Source: Theocolax elegans (lineage: Eukaryota > Arthropoda > Insecta > Hymenoptera > Cerocephalidae). From it: a stretch of DNA of 64,000 nt. Shown here in pieces: positions 45,525-57,500 of the stretch. The DNA is taken from contig CM047428.1 of assembly GCA_026168455.1 (NCBI GenBank), positions 82,726,594 to 82,790,593 on the forward strand. The letters run 5' to 3'. The notes under the pieces are model-generated. The model worked only from the letters and a program-made list of their open reading frames with translations. It did no database searches and was not told the DNA's origin. Position 1 is the stretch's first letter, and the number at the start of each line of letters is the position of its first letter. The position numbers and the translations under genes are program-made.

Positions 45525-46259
45525 TGTATATATACTGTATATAACTGTATATATATGCAGAAATCCGCGACTAATTTCGGTTTTGATGTCCCCAAAAATA
45601 AGCAAAAATTTTTTTTGAGGCACACCTCTTGTATGCAACTTTTTTTGTTGAAAAACAAAAAAGTTGTCAAAACTGCCTCGGAACATACTTTTTTCACTTT
45701 GAATGTAAAAAACACGGATTTTAACATTTTTTGCCATTTTCGTCGAAAACACACCCTGAAATTCTATAAAAGCGACCTCAAAACATTATTTGTACAAGGT
45801 TTTTTTTATTAAATTATTATAGAAGATAATATTTGCTCTTTACAGTTAATTCGAATTACATGTATTCGATTGAAAAGAATGTTTTACCACTTATATGAAC
45901 AGAAGTACAGAAAGTACACGTTTGGCTCTCCAAAAGCGCGCTTTACATCGCCTTCAGTGAAATCTATCTACGGTTAAAAAAGTGGACAAAGCTGTTTTTT
46001 TTTCATTTATTTAGCTTTATCAAACCTACATACAATGTGGAAAAAGTTTATTTAGCTATACAGTAGTGGTAACTATTATTGTATTTCTCAATTGATTTAA
46101 TTAGATAACATGTTTATAAAGAAATGTCGCATTCCTTAAGAAAGGATACAATAAATGTACAAGCCTTTGAACACGGATTTGCTACAAACGATTCTACATT
46201 AAAGGGGGATAATAATAAATTTGTCTTAGTTTTTTTAATAACCTGGCTCTTTGAAAGTA

Positions 46260-46800
46260 TTATAAACTGCAGTTCCAGACCACGTGGTTTATATCTTCAG
46301 AGTCTGCGTTACATTTACATTTTAAAGATGAAATGATATTTTTCCTAGCAAGCGAAGCAGCTAGGTTGTAATGGTTGGCGCGAATTCTGTTTATTTTAAT
46401 TATGTAGTTATACGGTCGAATGTTTGTGTGCAAACCAGGTGTTACGTTTGTCAGTATAGAATAATTGGAAGAATAATTTCCCTGTATCGGCACTGAGCGT
46501 TTTTATAATTTTTTGAGAATTGACAAAAGGAACTTTTTTAAATTGTTCGAACAGATCAGTAAAAGGTGAAACCTTGATGGAGATCTGGTCTGATACTAAA
46601 TTTACGTGTGTATGTATTGTCATTGTGTAAGAATAAATCATAAGTGTCAATGGCCTTCTGTAATCTTAAACCGTTTGTGTCATTTTGTAAACAATTCCAA
46701 ATAGTACTATGCGAATTAAAATCGCCCATTATTAGAATAGAATTATTATATTTACTAACATTGTCGATAATTATGCCCTCACTTTTGTTTTAAACTACCC
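46260..46800 (-). pseudogene. Non-LTR retrotransposon relic: endonuclease and RNase H-end pieces
   Basis: The complement of about 46690-46745 encodes ILIMGDFNSHSTIWNC, the GDFN block of the apurinic-type endonuclease. 46260-46493 encodes NRIRANHYNLAASLARKNII then CKCNADSEDINHVVWNC, as in the C-terminal part of I-clade LINEs with RNase H. The reverse transcriptase between them is missing, so the copy has a large internal deletion. Confidence 0.65.
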
Positions 46801-47374
46801 ATATGAATTTCTTCAGTTTTTTAATTCAATATTTCCAACATAATTCTTATGTTGAAAGGTGTAGATCCCTGTAATTTGAGTCCGAAATCCCGTTAATTAT
46901 CAAAAGCAAAAGTATATTTGTTGATGGTATCTTTTTCAAATTCGGTTACGGATTGTAAAATTTGGTTAATTGAAAAAACTTAAAACAATATATAGATATA
47001 TATAAGAGAGTATTAAATTGATATTACAGAGGCTTGCGATGGGTACAATACAAAAAATCATTTTGAACTAAAATATTGAAAAAAGATGAACAAATTATTC
47101 ATTACAGATAAATAAACTTAGACGTCAGTTTTCAATATTAATCAAATACAGGTATTTCAGATATTATATATTATACACAAATATTATGACATTTTAAAAT
47201 AGAAAAAGAAATTAGGTATGTTACTAAAAGCAACAGTAGAAACTTATTTTCTGTATAAAATTATACCTATTCATAATATTCTATATGTCCAAGTAATCAA
47301 AAGAAATTAGTCCCTAGTAAGAATTTTACCATTTACAGGTTAAAATTTGTCGAAACGTCATGTTTTTCTTCTTA

Positions 47375-47805
47375 GTGCATTTTTCACTGTAAACATATAA
47401 GTATGATGATTTGTAAAATTTCTTGAATTTTTCATTAAAAATACCTTTAGTCATAAATGTATGATGTCACACTCATGTAAACCGTTTAAACCTTAAATAG
47501 TGTAAATCAGTAATTCTGCCCCGGACTCTGAAAACCAAATACTGTCTAAAACACGTCTCTTTATAGTCAGAAAATGCCTATATTTTTTCAAAGTGGATCT
47601 ACACCATTTAGGCAACTATTGATCAAAATATCTAGGAAAAATGCCGGAAATATTAATTAAAATGTATGTTTGTTGCCTTATAGCGATGAATGTGTTAACG
47701 TGATCATTACAAAAAAATTCATGCAGTTACCTTGAAATGGTAAAAAAGCATCTACACCTTTTACAGTATTGGTCTAATATTCTGGAAGCTGTTAAAAATA
47801 AAAAT
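47375..47805. repeat. Single diverged arm of foldback family E
   Basis: GTGCATTTTTCACTGTAAAC and GCCCCGGACTCTGAAAACCA match 42065-42480 in the left arm of element E with many substitutions. There is no opposite arm. The first bases adjoin the outer inverted repeat. Confidence 0.6.
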
Positions 47806-48552
47806 ATTATAATACAATATACATATGAATGAATGAATGAAAAAATGTATTGGGCCTATTAGGGTAAAAACCCTGCAGGGTGGGCACTAAAGGATTACGA
47901 TGGTTATACAAATAACATAATATAAAATAATAACAATAAAAGTAACAACAAGATAATATGAAAAATATGAAAATAAATAAAATATGCAATAAACTAGAAT
48001 GTAGTATAAACATAAAATAATAAAATAAAACAAGAGTAAAACAAGAATAAAACATTCGCCAACGTCGGTAACCTGTATAGGTACACACGTATACGAAGAT
48101 AGACACGTGTGCATAATAGACTGGTAATAAATTTATAAATTTGCATAATTCTCTAAACCGATATAATAAAGCGATCGAGAACATTAACGCAATTATCTAT
48201 AATTACGGTATAATTATCATCCGTATCCATTACTACACCTGAGTTTATTAATCGATATTATTTAATCAACAAATATCAAAGGTAAATAAAATCTAACGTA
48301 TATATTTAATTATAAGTTACCAAGAAACATTGAGGGACGCAATAAAAGTTTCGATGAATCGTTAATAATAAGAACTGAATCATCGATGCACAATTATATC
48401 TAATAACTCAATTAAGTATTAATATACGTTATATACATATAGATGGTAGATCGTAATAATTTATCGATTGAATTTCGCATCGCGAGACTATTCGCGCGTA
48501 TTAAAACTTTAGCCTATCTATATGGAAGTTAATAGATGAATCGAAAATTAAA
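47806..48552. other. Upstream flank of the odorant receptor gene
   Basis: This flank contains an (ATGA)n stub, then TTGGGCCTATTAGGGTAAAA and CCCTGCAGGGTGGGCAC, which look like an old repeat tail, then AT-rich sequence up to the receptor ATG. No core promoter motif was identified with confidence. Confidence 0.4.
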
Positions 48553-51500
48553 ATGGAAATTTTCGACGGGCCTTACTACAGTATAAATAAGTTTCTCTTG
48601 AAACTTTATGGACTATGGCCATATTTGACATCTACGAGGAAAAATGTGTCGTTATTATGTTTTACGATTTTTATGTTCTCGTTAATGATACCTATCGTAA
48701 GTACTTACGCGATACCTTATATATTCGGGTGCTTTCTATATTATTTGATATTTTATATTTGAATAATTTATTTAGACTGGCTGGATGTGCACGAGCTTGG
48801 GGTAAAAACACTATTATGGTAGCCGAAGATATTATAGGTTTACTTTATTTCACTGGCATTTATATTAAATATATTTTGGCGTACTTTTACGAAGATCGGG
48901 TGAGTATCGTTACGACGTATATATTTACCAATGGAAAAACAAAATGTATTAAGATATAATTGTTAATCGACCGATAGATTTTTCAACACAATTTTATATT
49001 TATTTTGTTTTATGTCAGAAAATAATTAAAAGACATTGTAAACATTCTCTTAGAATTAAATTATTTTTTGTTCACTTATACATACATTGGAGATTACTTT
49101 TTTATTTCTTAATTTATCTGATGTGTTTATGTATTCGTTGAATTAGATGAAATTAGTGTACATTCAAATGGCCAAGGATTGGCAAAAATTGTCAGATAGT
49201 AAAGAATTGAAAATTTTAGACAAGTATGCCAGAGAAGGAAGACAATTGTCTATTATTTACGTAAGTCTGTTTTTTTCATTCAGTGGTACATGTTCCACAA
49301 CCTCGTATATTATTTTTCGAAATTTAATCTTCTTAATTATCGATATACAATGTATAATTGTCGTATAAGAGATATATTTTTAATGTGCTTGATGACTTAA
49401 TAATGAATACAAATTTATTTATCGCAAATATTATTTTCATTCGTACAGAGAGGACATGGCCTTCGAGAAACGAATTTCTTTAAAGTTGTGGAATATGATT
49501 TTTTTTGGTCAATATGAAAAGAACCTTGTCTTTGGGTTTTGTCTTATCAATAATAATGATATTCCACTTTTTCGAACAATCTGGAGGAAAGAAAGATTTT
49601 ACTACGCGATTAAAATCATTTGACTTCTACTGAATAACGAGTCTGCGACTATTAGCTAAAAACATAGTAAAACATGACATTAAGAGCTATCTTTCAATTT
49701 CGACTTGTTCGAATACAGTTCTGCCAGTTCAAAAGTTATGTACAATTGCTATTTTAGCAAACCAAAGTTATTAGCAAAAAAAGTCTCTATCGCTAACGCT
49801 AACTTGGTTAGATTTTGGTACCACATATACTTATATTAAATATGTAAATTTAAAATAAGGACGTTAGTACACATGATGATTATTAAAAATAAAATATTAT
49901 CCTCGATATATTTTATAATAATAACAGTTCATATTTTCTCCTACCATTGCCCTCCTCAGATCGACACAGAAGTTAATATTAAATAAAACTATATGGAGAG
50001 CATTAACAATAAAAGTACAAAGATTACTATATTTTGTGCTGAATATTTTAAAACCTTGAGAGACGAGGGTCTTTTTGTAATCATATTCCACTGCTTCAAA
50101 AAAATTTATATCCCCGGAAATTCGAGTACTCTCCTTGTTAGTGTATAGACAGTTAAAAGGGTTATAGGATATTTTTTGTAGACATTGAAAGAAAGTTGTC
50201 AAACCCTGAAATTATTCGTTAGTTTCAACGTTTTATTTACAAAGTAGATACTTGCGTGTATGTTTTGAATAAGATATTTTTCAATTTATTAAATTCATAA
50301 CTTCATTATATTTTTGGTTTTTGGTTCAAATTTCGCTTAAATAATATAAACAAAATATATTTATGATTTTGTTCAGATTACTACTTCAATATTTTTTTAT
50401 GATTTTTTGGTTGTAATGTGTAGATCCTTATATGTTAAGTTCGACGAGCTGTAAGCAACCCGAAAAAAGGTATAGAACCTTCTTTTTTAGACTTTTTCGA
50501 AATTCTTATCCTGCGTAAAAACTGTTTTAACAGGAAAATATTATTAATTTTTATTATTCTTGATTTTGTGCCCTCTTTTTTCCTGGCACTTCCTACCGTT
50601 TATCCCCTGGGGGCTTTAACGGTGTCCACCTACCACCTATGTGTGGGTGCTTTATCCCTCCCTTAAAACCCCACCATCTCGCATTCGCCCGGGGTTGTGC
50701 CCGTGGATGAGGGAAACCTGTGAAGCAGGGAAAACCTCACCCGAGATGGCCGGTGTATTCGAAACATTCTTTTTGGGTGTCAAAGTCACATTGCGTAGGC
50801 CTTGACACCGAAACCGAATGTTTCACACCTCCCGCTCACGTTGTGAAGTGTGGAAAGACATCTAACCGATCCCGAAAGCCGCACAAGAATGGTGTCACCC
50901 ATCCAAGTACGAACCGCACTCAGTGCTGCTTAACTTTCGTGATCGGCCGAGGTGCGTCTCCGCCACTCCACCACCGCGTCGGTTTTATTAATTTTTATTA
51001 ATTTTAAATTAATTTTTTCATTAATTGAATAACCCAATGACTAATAATTATACATTGGGTTATTGGGTTAAGAAGAATAAATTTCTCCATTTACATATTT
51101 GGTAATTTTTAACGACTTATAAAAAAATAGATTATAACGAATAAGATCCAACAGTTGCTCAAATTTGGTGTAGAAGTACTTATGTATCAATCGTTAAAAA
51201 TCGAAATCATCGTATCACTATACAGTATTATAAGACGCATACGTATCTCAAAATTCCACTATCAATTAATCATTCATTCAATATCAAAGCAGACGTTAAA
51301 TTAATCTTACAAAAAGATAATGATTTACAAATTTCAGGTGAGTTACGGATTATTTGCCATCACGATATTCATAAATATAACATTCACCCCATTGTTTATG
51401 GACACATTGTTTCCACGGAATGGTTCACGCGGCCTCGTCTTCCCGTATTACGCAAATTATTTTATAATCGATGAAATAGAATATCATTACACGCTCTTTG

Positions 51501-54500
51501 CTTGTCACGGGATGTTCATTTGTTTTTTCTCTACAATGTGCGCTACAGCTATCGACACGATGTTTGTAGCTAACGTCAAGCACGCTTGTGGACTGTTTGC
51601 CATTGTTTGGTAAAGTATATATTCATGCCACTTATAAAGTCTATTTTTAAAGTGATATCTTTATCGGCATTTATTTCAGAAAGTGTCGATTAAAATTAGA
51701 TTTGAATTACATAAGATGTAAAAAAAATTAATCTCGTATAATTCTGTTACATTAGTACAAATGTGGATGCTAACTACAAATATATTCCAATTTTATGCAG
51801 TTGTAGTAAAAACATTAATTTTAAATGGTTTTAATGTCATTAAAAATTATTTTGAAAAAAATGTCTGATAACAAATTTTATACACTTAAGTATATAAGCC
51901 ATTCTGTAGATATTAACACATTATTAAAAAACTTTCCCATGCATTTTTTTCATGGGTTAAACGACTAATGAGTCTTAAATATAATTTTAAAAAAAATTTT
52001 TCGACATTTTTTAAAAGCGACATATGTGCGCAGATATTTAAAATGTCAGTGTAATATAATTGCTATATACCTTAAAATGTCTTCGTCGACGTAAAAAAGT
52101 TTTCATTATTGACAAAAGCAATGAATATAACATTACATTTTAAACTTAAAACCAAAAATTATTTTATGTATTTTTGATATAACTAATTGTACAAAATAAA
52201 TTTTCTTAAAGTAATTCTTGATTTTGTAAGCTTTTCCGACATGCTTTAGGATTATACATCGTATAATTGGATAAAAAAAGTGAGCAAAGTAAAAATCGCC
52301 CCAAATTTAAAGTATAATATCTTTGGTCCAAGTGGTGCTAGAAAAGCCTGTCGCAGATTGGTTGAAAGGTAATTTAATAAGATTTCGTTGACCTGTAAAA
52401 AAAGTCTATTTATGAGTTTCTAATTTACTTAATAAATATGTAAAACAAATATAGTTAAAATTAAGGTTTACTTTAAAAATGTTTGCAAGTTACAAAAACA
52501 TACACCGAGAAAAAACTGCATAGCAATATTTACAAAAATATATAGTAAACTATCCCTAGTAGAATATTGAGCATAATTGAAACGGTTTTCAAGCCAGAAA
52601 AGCAAGTGACGAATTAGCATAAAATGCTCAAAATATGATCCTATTATGACCAAATTACAAATTTTGTCTAACCTTAAAATGCTCAATTTCTACTAGGGTA
52701 TAATATAACTAAATTAACCTGATTATTTTATTGAGTTCACTATATTATGGCTGAATTTACTTTTAAGCGTATACTTAAATCAACCAAGTTTTTTAGTACA
52801 ATGGGTCCAGTAAATTTATTGATACGCGACTGTATGTTTTATTATATAATTTGCTTAGTTAAATTTACTATCTAGAAATATTTAATATAACACCCTAATT
52901 TTATAAATATTTACAATTAAAATGTTGTTACTGGTACCATATATTATTGCAGTATCATTATTCCACTATACAGTATTGTTAAATATACTATGTTTTAAGT
53001 TATGTTAATTGAAATTTTTCATTAATACTAATTAATATGTAGCACAATGAACTTACAGTGAACTATATATTGAAAGAGCATTGCCGAATTCAATGATAAA
53101 TATATAGATACTACATTTCCACTATATTTGTTTGGAATTTTACCCCCAAATAATCATATTTTTTTAACTCAGTCGATTAAAAAAACATCATATAAGTTTC
53201 TAATTACTTTTTTAGTGGAGAAATGTGTTTCCGACCGTTTTTTAACAAAAAAAATTATTTTTATTCTACCATTTTAAAAAAACACATATGTGGACACATT
53301 GGTCATCAATTAACCTTTCGGGATAAATGATTATTAAAGAATTGACAACTTCAAATCGTTATTCAAGGCCGGGCCGCCGATAATAACGGACTCGGGCCAT
53401 GAATGACGATTTGAACCCAAATGCAAGTTTAGCTCGATAAAGAGGCTTATGGATGGTTGGGTTATTAGGTTATACAAAAGCAAGTTAAAATTATGTTGTG
53501 TAATCATGAAACAAATTGTGGAATACAATTTGTTTGCTAAAACACGATCGGAAACACATTTTTTCACTATAAAAAGTAATTGGAAACGTACATTATGCAT
53601 TTTTTAATGGTTTGAATTAAAAAATGTGATTTTTTTTGGGATAAAATAGTTAAAAATGTAAAAAATTATTTACTACCCTTAGCAGTACTTTGGGAAATTT
53701 TTTTTTAAGAAAAATCAATTCTATTAAGTTAGCACTTATTACTGAGGCAAAATTAGAATCAGCGCTATAGCTTTAGAACCACCCTTAAGCGAGAATAAGT
53801 GTTATATCGGTTTTGTTTTAATTTTCCAGGAACTTACGATAAATAAAATATCATAGTAGTACTTTTTTTGAAAATTCTCGTCGGCATTCGAAAGACATAA
53901 ACAAATCTACAAAAAGCAATATTTTTTCAATTCAGCGCTAAAGCTTTCTAAAAGAATATATACATTTTTTTTTAAATAGCTTTTTGTTCCATGTGCTTAA
54001 AAAAGCATTAGCGCTGAATCAAAAAATATTTTTTTTGGTATGTTTTGATTATATCTTTCGACACCTATTCGATTTTTGTCAGAAAATTACTGCTTAATTA
54101 ATTGTAATTGTATATTGAAATAACTGTTGCTTTTTAAATTTTGTATAATATTGTCTAAACTTATAATACTTTTACATAGTAATCTGTGAGATCTATTCAT
54201 TTGTTTTTTGACAAAAAATTGGAAGCGCTTGATCATATTACTGGATTCTAAAGAATCATTGGACAAGATTTTTGTAATTTGGCAATTGCAGAGTTGCTTT
54301 GCGCGCTCTTCAAAATAAGGTAGTGGATTCGACAATAAAAATGTTTTTATATGTGGAAATTCGGCAGCCTAGAGCCGAATGAATTACGGAATAAAAGCAT
54401 ATTCTAATCGATAATAGAGCACACAAAGCTTATGCAGAAGAAGAAGGATGCGAGCCCCACTTGATTCTACAAAGGAATTTGATAATATTTGAGGCCTTAG

Positions 54501-57500
54501 AGCATTTCTTTAATAGTAAACTAATATGATATTCAAAGGACATTTTATAATGGTAAGTTATATCCAAAAAGCGAACGAATTTGCTGGTTTTGTTCGGGAT
54601 AAAATCAACTTTTTACTTCAATGCGTCCAGTAGGTGATATATTTTTGTTATTAAATTGATTAATAGTTGTTTTGCTGGGAGTTATGCTGAGTCCTATGCA
54701 CGAGAGATTATGATTAAAGGTTTTAATTGCTTTTTGTAAGATCTTCTTTCCATAATTTTTGGAGGTAAAGTTTACATATAATGTTATATCATCTGCAAAA
54801 AGAGACTAACATACGTATTTCTGAAGATCGTTTATGATTGACATTGAGTAAATTGCCTCCCCTCTACCCTTAGGGTACTCTTACGTGAACCGCATCGCAG
54901 GCCTCTATAAGCTTATATATCCGCTATTTTGTAAATTAAAATATCTACATTGACGTTGTTGAAGGCTCCTTGATAGTCTAGAAAGGTCGCTAGTACGTGT
55001 TTGATTTCTAGAAATGCTTCTTCAATTTTTAATGATAGATTAATAAGATTATCCGAGCATGACCTGTCTTTACAAAAGCCCTGTTGGCTCCAAGGTAATA
55101 TATTGTTTCATTCTGCCCACCATTAGATTCTATTTTTAAGAAAGGTTTCAAACATTTTGCTAGTACAAGAAGTTAGCGAAATAGGACGAAAACTATCATT
55201 GTACGCTTTGGGAATGAAATAAACAAACGAGTATTTCCAACTATCAGGTTATTTGTTACTTTAGAGTTTTTCGACGATATTTAAGATTGCCAATTAAGAT
55301 ATTTAGAAAATATATATATTGCATAAAAAGCTTTGTATGTCCCTGAAAGATGATCTTATTTTTAACTACATTTGTTTTACATTTATTAAGTAAATTAGAA
55401 ATTCGTAAATAAACTTTCATTACAGGTCGACGGAAGCTTTTTAAATTACCTTTCTTGCAACAGATTTTTCTAGCACTACTTGAACCGAAGATATTAAACT
55501 GTAAAATTGGGTCGATTTTTTATTTTGGTGAACCGTATGTTTCAGGCCAACAAGGCAAAATTTTTTATATTATGTACGCGTAAAATTAAAGTTTTAACAA
55601 AGACCTTTTGAATACCATAAAGTGTAAAACTTAAGAATAAAACGTTTCTGTGCATAAACGGTTACAGTGGTGAGGTGTTTTCGTTTCCCCTTGGTGTAAA
55701 TTTTCAAGTAATCGATCTGCAAGTTTTTTTCTATAAATGTAATGGATATATTAACTTAAGTGAATTGCATAGAGGATGTAAGTCAGAACGTTCAAAATGT
55801 TAATTTAGATAGGATTAATCATATATATGGGCAAATCCATAATAGTATTAACATTATATGTAAGTGAACCATATTATTTTTTAAAGTTTGTAACTTGGTT
55901 TCCTGAAGGGTCACATCATTGTATTTGGGCTCAATGTGTGTATTGTGCGGCCAATGAAACAGTTATTAATTTTGGGGAAAATGGCTAAAACGGCACAGTT
56001 AATATTTACTTAAAACTACAAAAGTTTTTCAGCAATCTCATTGGAAAAAACCTGAAATTTTAGGAATTTTATTCATTTGGCAAAATGAGCGGGAGAAAGT
56101 CTGGTTGATTTATCCCAGATTTTTAAAATAAAATATATTAAATCTGGCAAAAAGTATGGGATAGTCTCACCAGCTAGACTTTGCCAAGACTTTATAAGCC
56201 AGACTTTTCCCAGACGTTCCCCATACTTTTTTTTACACGGGGAGTGTTACATTCAAAACTGAGCACTGCGGAAATGCGTTCTCTAATATTATTTGTTTTG
56301 ACATGGTAATATTGTTTATTTTTACAGATTTATATCTTTCTTTTAAAAAATTTGTTATAAAACTAAGTAACTTTTTAATATTTTATTTAGGATTTTCTCG
56401 ATGCGTTTACATAAGTTGTTTGTGAGTGAGATAGGACGATAATTTTTTGCTAATGTTGAATCTTTACCAGGTTTGTTTCTTGGAATAATTGTAGCATATG
56501 TCCATTGATTAGGGAAGATTTCTCCTTGTCTAGAGCAGAATCTGGTAGGTTTTTTAATAAAATATTGTAAATCTGATCTGGGCTAGGACTAGAGTTTTTG
56601 CATCATTTAAGTACACCAGTAATTTCTTGTAGGTGGATCTTGTCGTTTAGTAGTTCATTGTTATTTGTTATGTTGATCCAAGATGTTTTAAATTATTTTT
56701 TTATAATTTTCTTTTAATGATATATAATTTGCATCATAATTGTAATTATTTGAGTTTGTAGCAAACGTTTCTGCAAAATGATCTGCAATTTCTTGTGAGT
56801 CAGTTATTGTTTTTTTACAGTAGGTTACTAGGACCGGAACTTTATAAGTTTTATAACAACCTTGAATTTTACAAATTTTGTTCCATATGACAACTGCTGG
56901 TCTATTAATATTAAGTAACTTACAAATTTTAGTCAGTAATTTGCTTTAACTTCTTTGAAAGTTCTTTTTCGAATAGCTTTTTTTTATAATATTCAATTTT
57001 ATTTAATAGTGTTTTTAGTTTTTTATGTCGATTAAATGCATGTTTAATTTCTTTTGTAGCGTTTTGACACTCGGAATTCCACCAGGGAACTTGTTTTTTT
57101 ATTTTTTTAATTTTTTTGTATTTAAATTTTCTGCAGCGGTTTTTATTAATTTGTTTAATTTATCTACTATATCATCTATTTTGTTTTTGTTATTTAGTGT
57201 GGGGATTTCTAAAATCTGAAGTTTTTCATTTAGTTCTGTTTTATAAGAGGCCCAGTTTGCTTTGTTAAAAGTCCATATATTATTTTTTGTTAAGTCTGAG
57301 ATATTGTTTGATATCTGTTGATTTATATTGACATGAATATATATCGGATAGTGGTCACTGTCATGTAGTTCTTCAGCAATCTTCCAATCCAGTACATCAG
57401 TTATTGAGGGTGAGGATAAAGTGAGGTCTATTGAGCTTTTAGACTCGTTAGATACATTAAAGTGTGTTGGAAGGCATTGGTTTAGTATGTTGAGTTCAAA

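Larger units (their letters stand above)
41247..47374. repeat. Outer long inverted repeat enclosing a stack of foldbacks
   Basis: The left arm 41247-41725 (AAGAAGAAAAACATGACGTT; CCGTAACCGAATTTGAAAAA) is inverted at 46892-47374. The arms are about 480 bp and lie 5.2 kb apart. The enclosed DNA is three abutting foldbacks (41862-45477) plus LINE debris. The simplest reading is one foldback whose loop or centre took later insertions. Confidence 0.85.

Noticed and set aside
45430..45812. Open frames over the (TA)n tract
   Set aside because: IYIYIY repeats are translations of TA dinucleotides.
48615..48959. A single long first exon of the receptor in another frame
   Set aside because: Upstream of LAGCARAWGK this frame has no receptor-like sequence, whereas the 48553 frame does. 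It is kept only as evidence of a frame clash.
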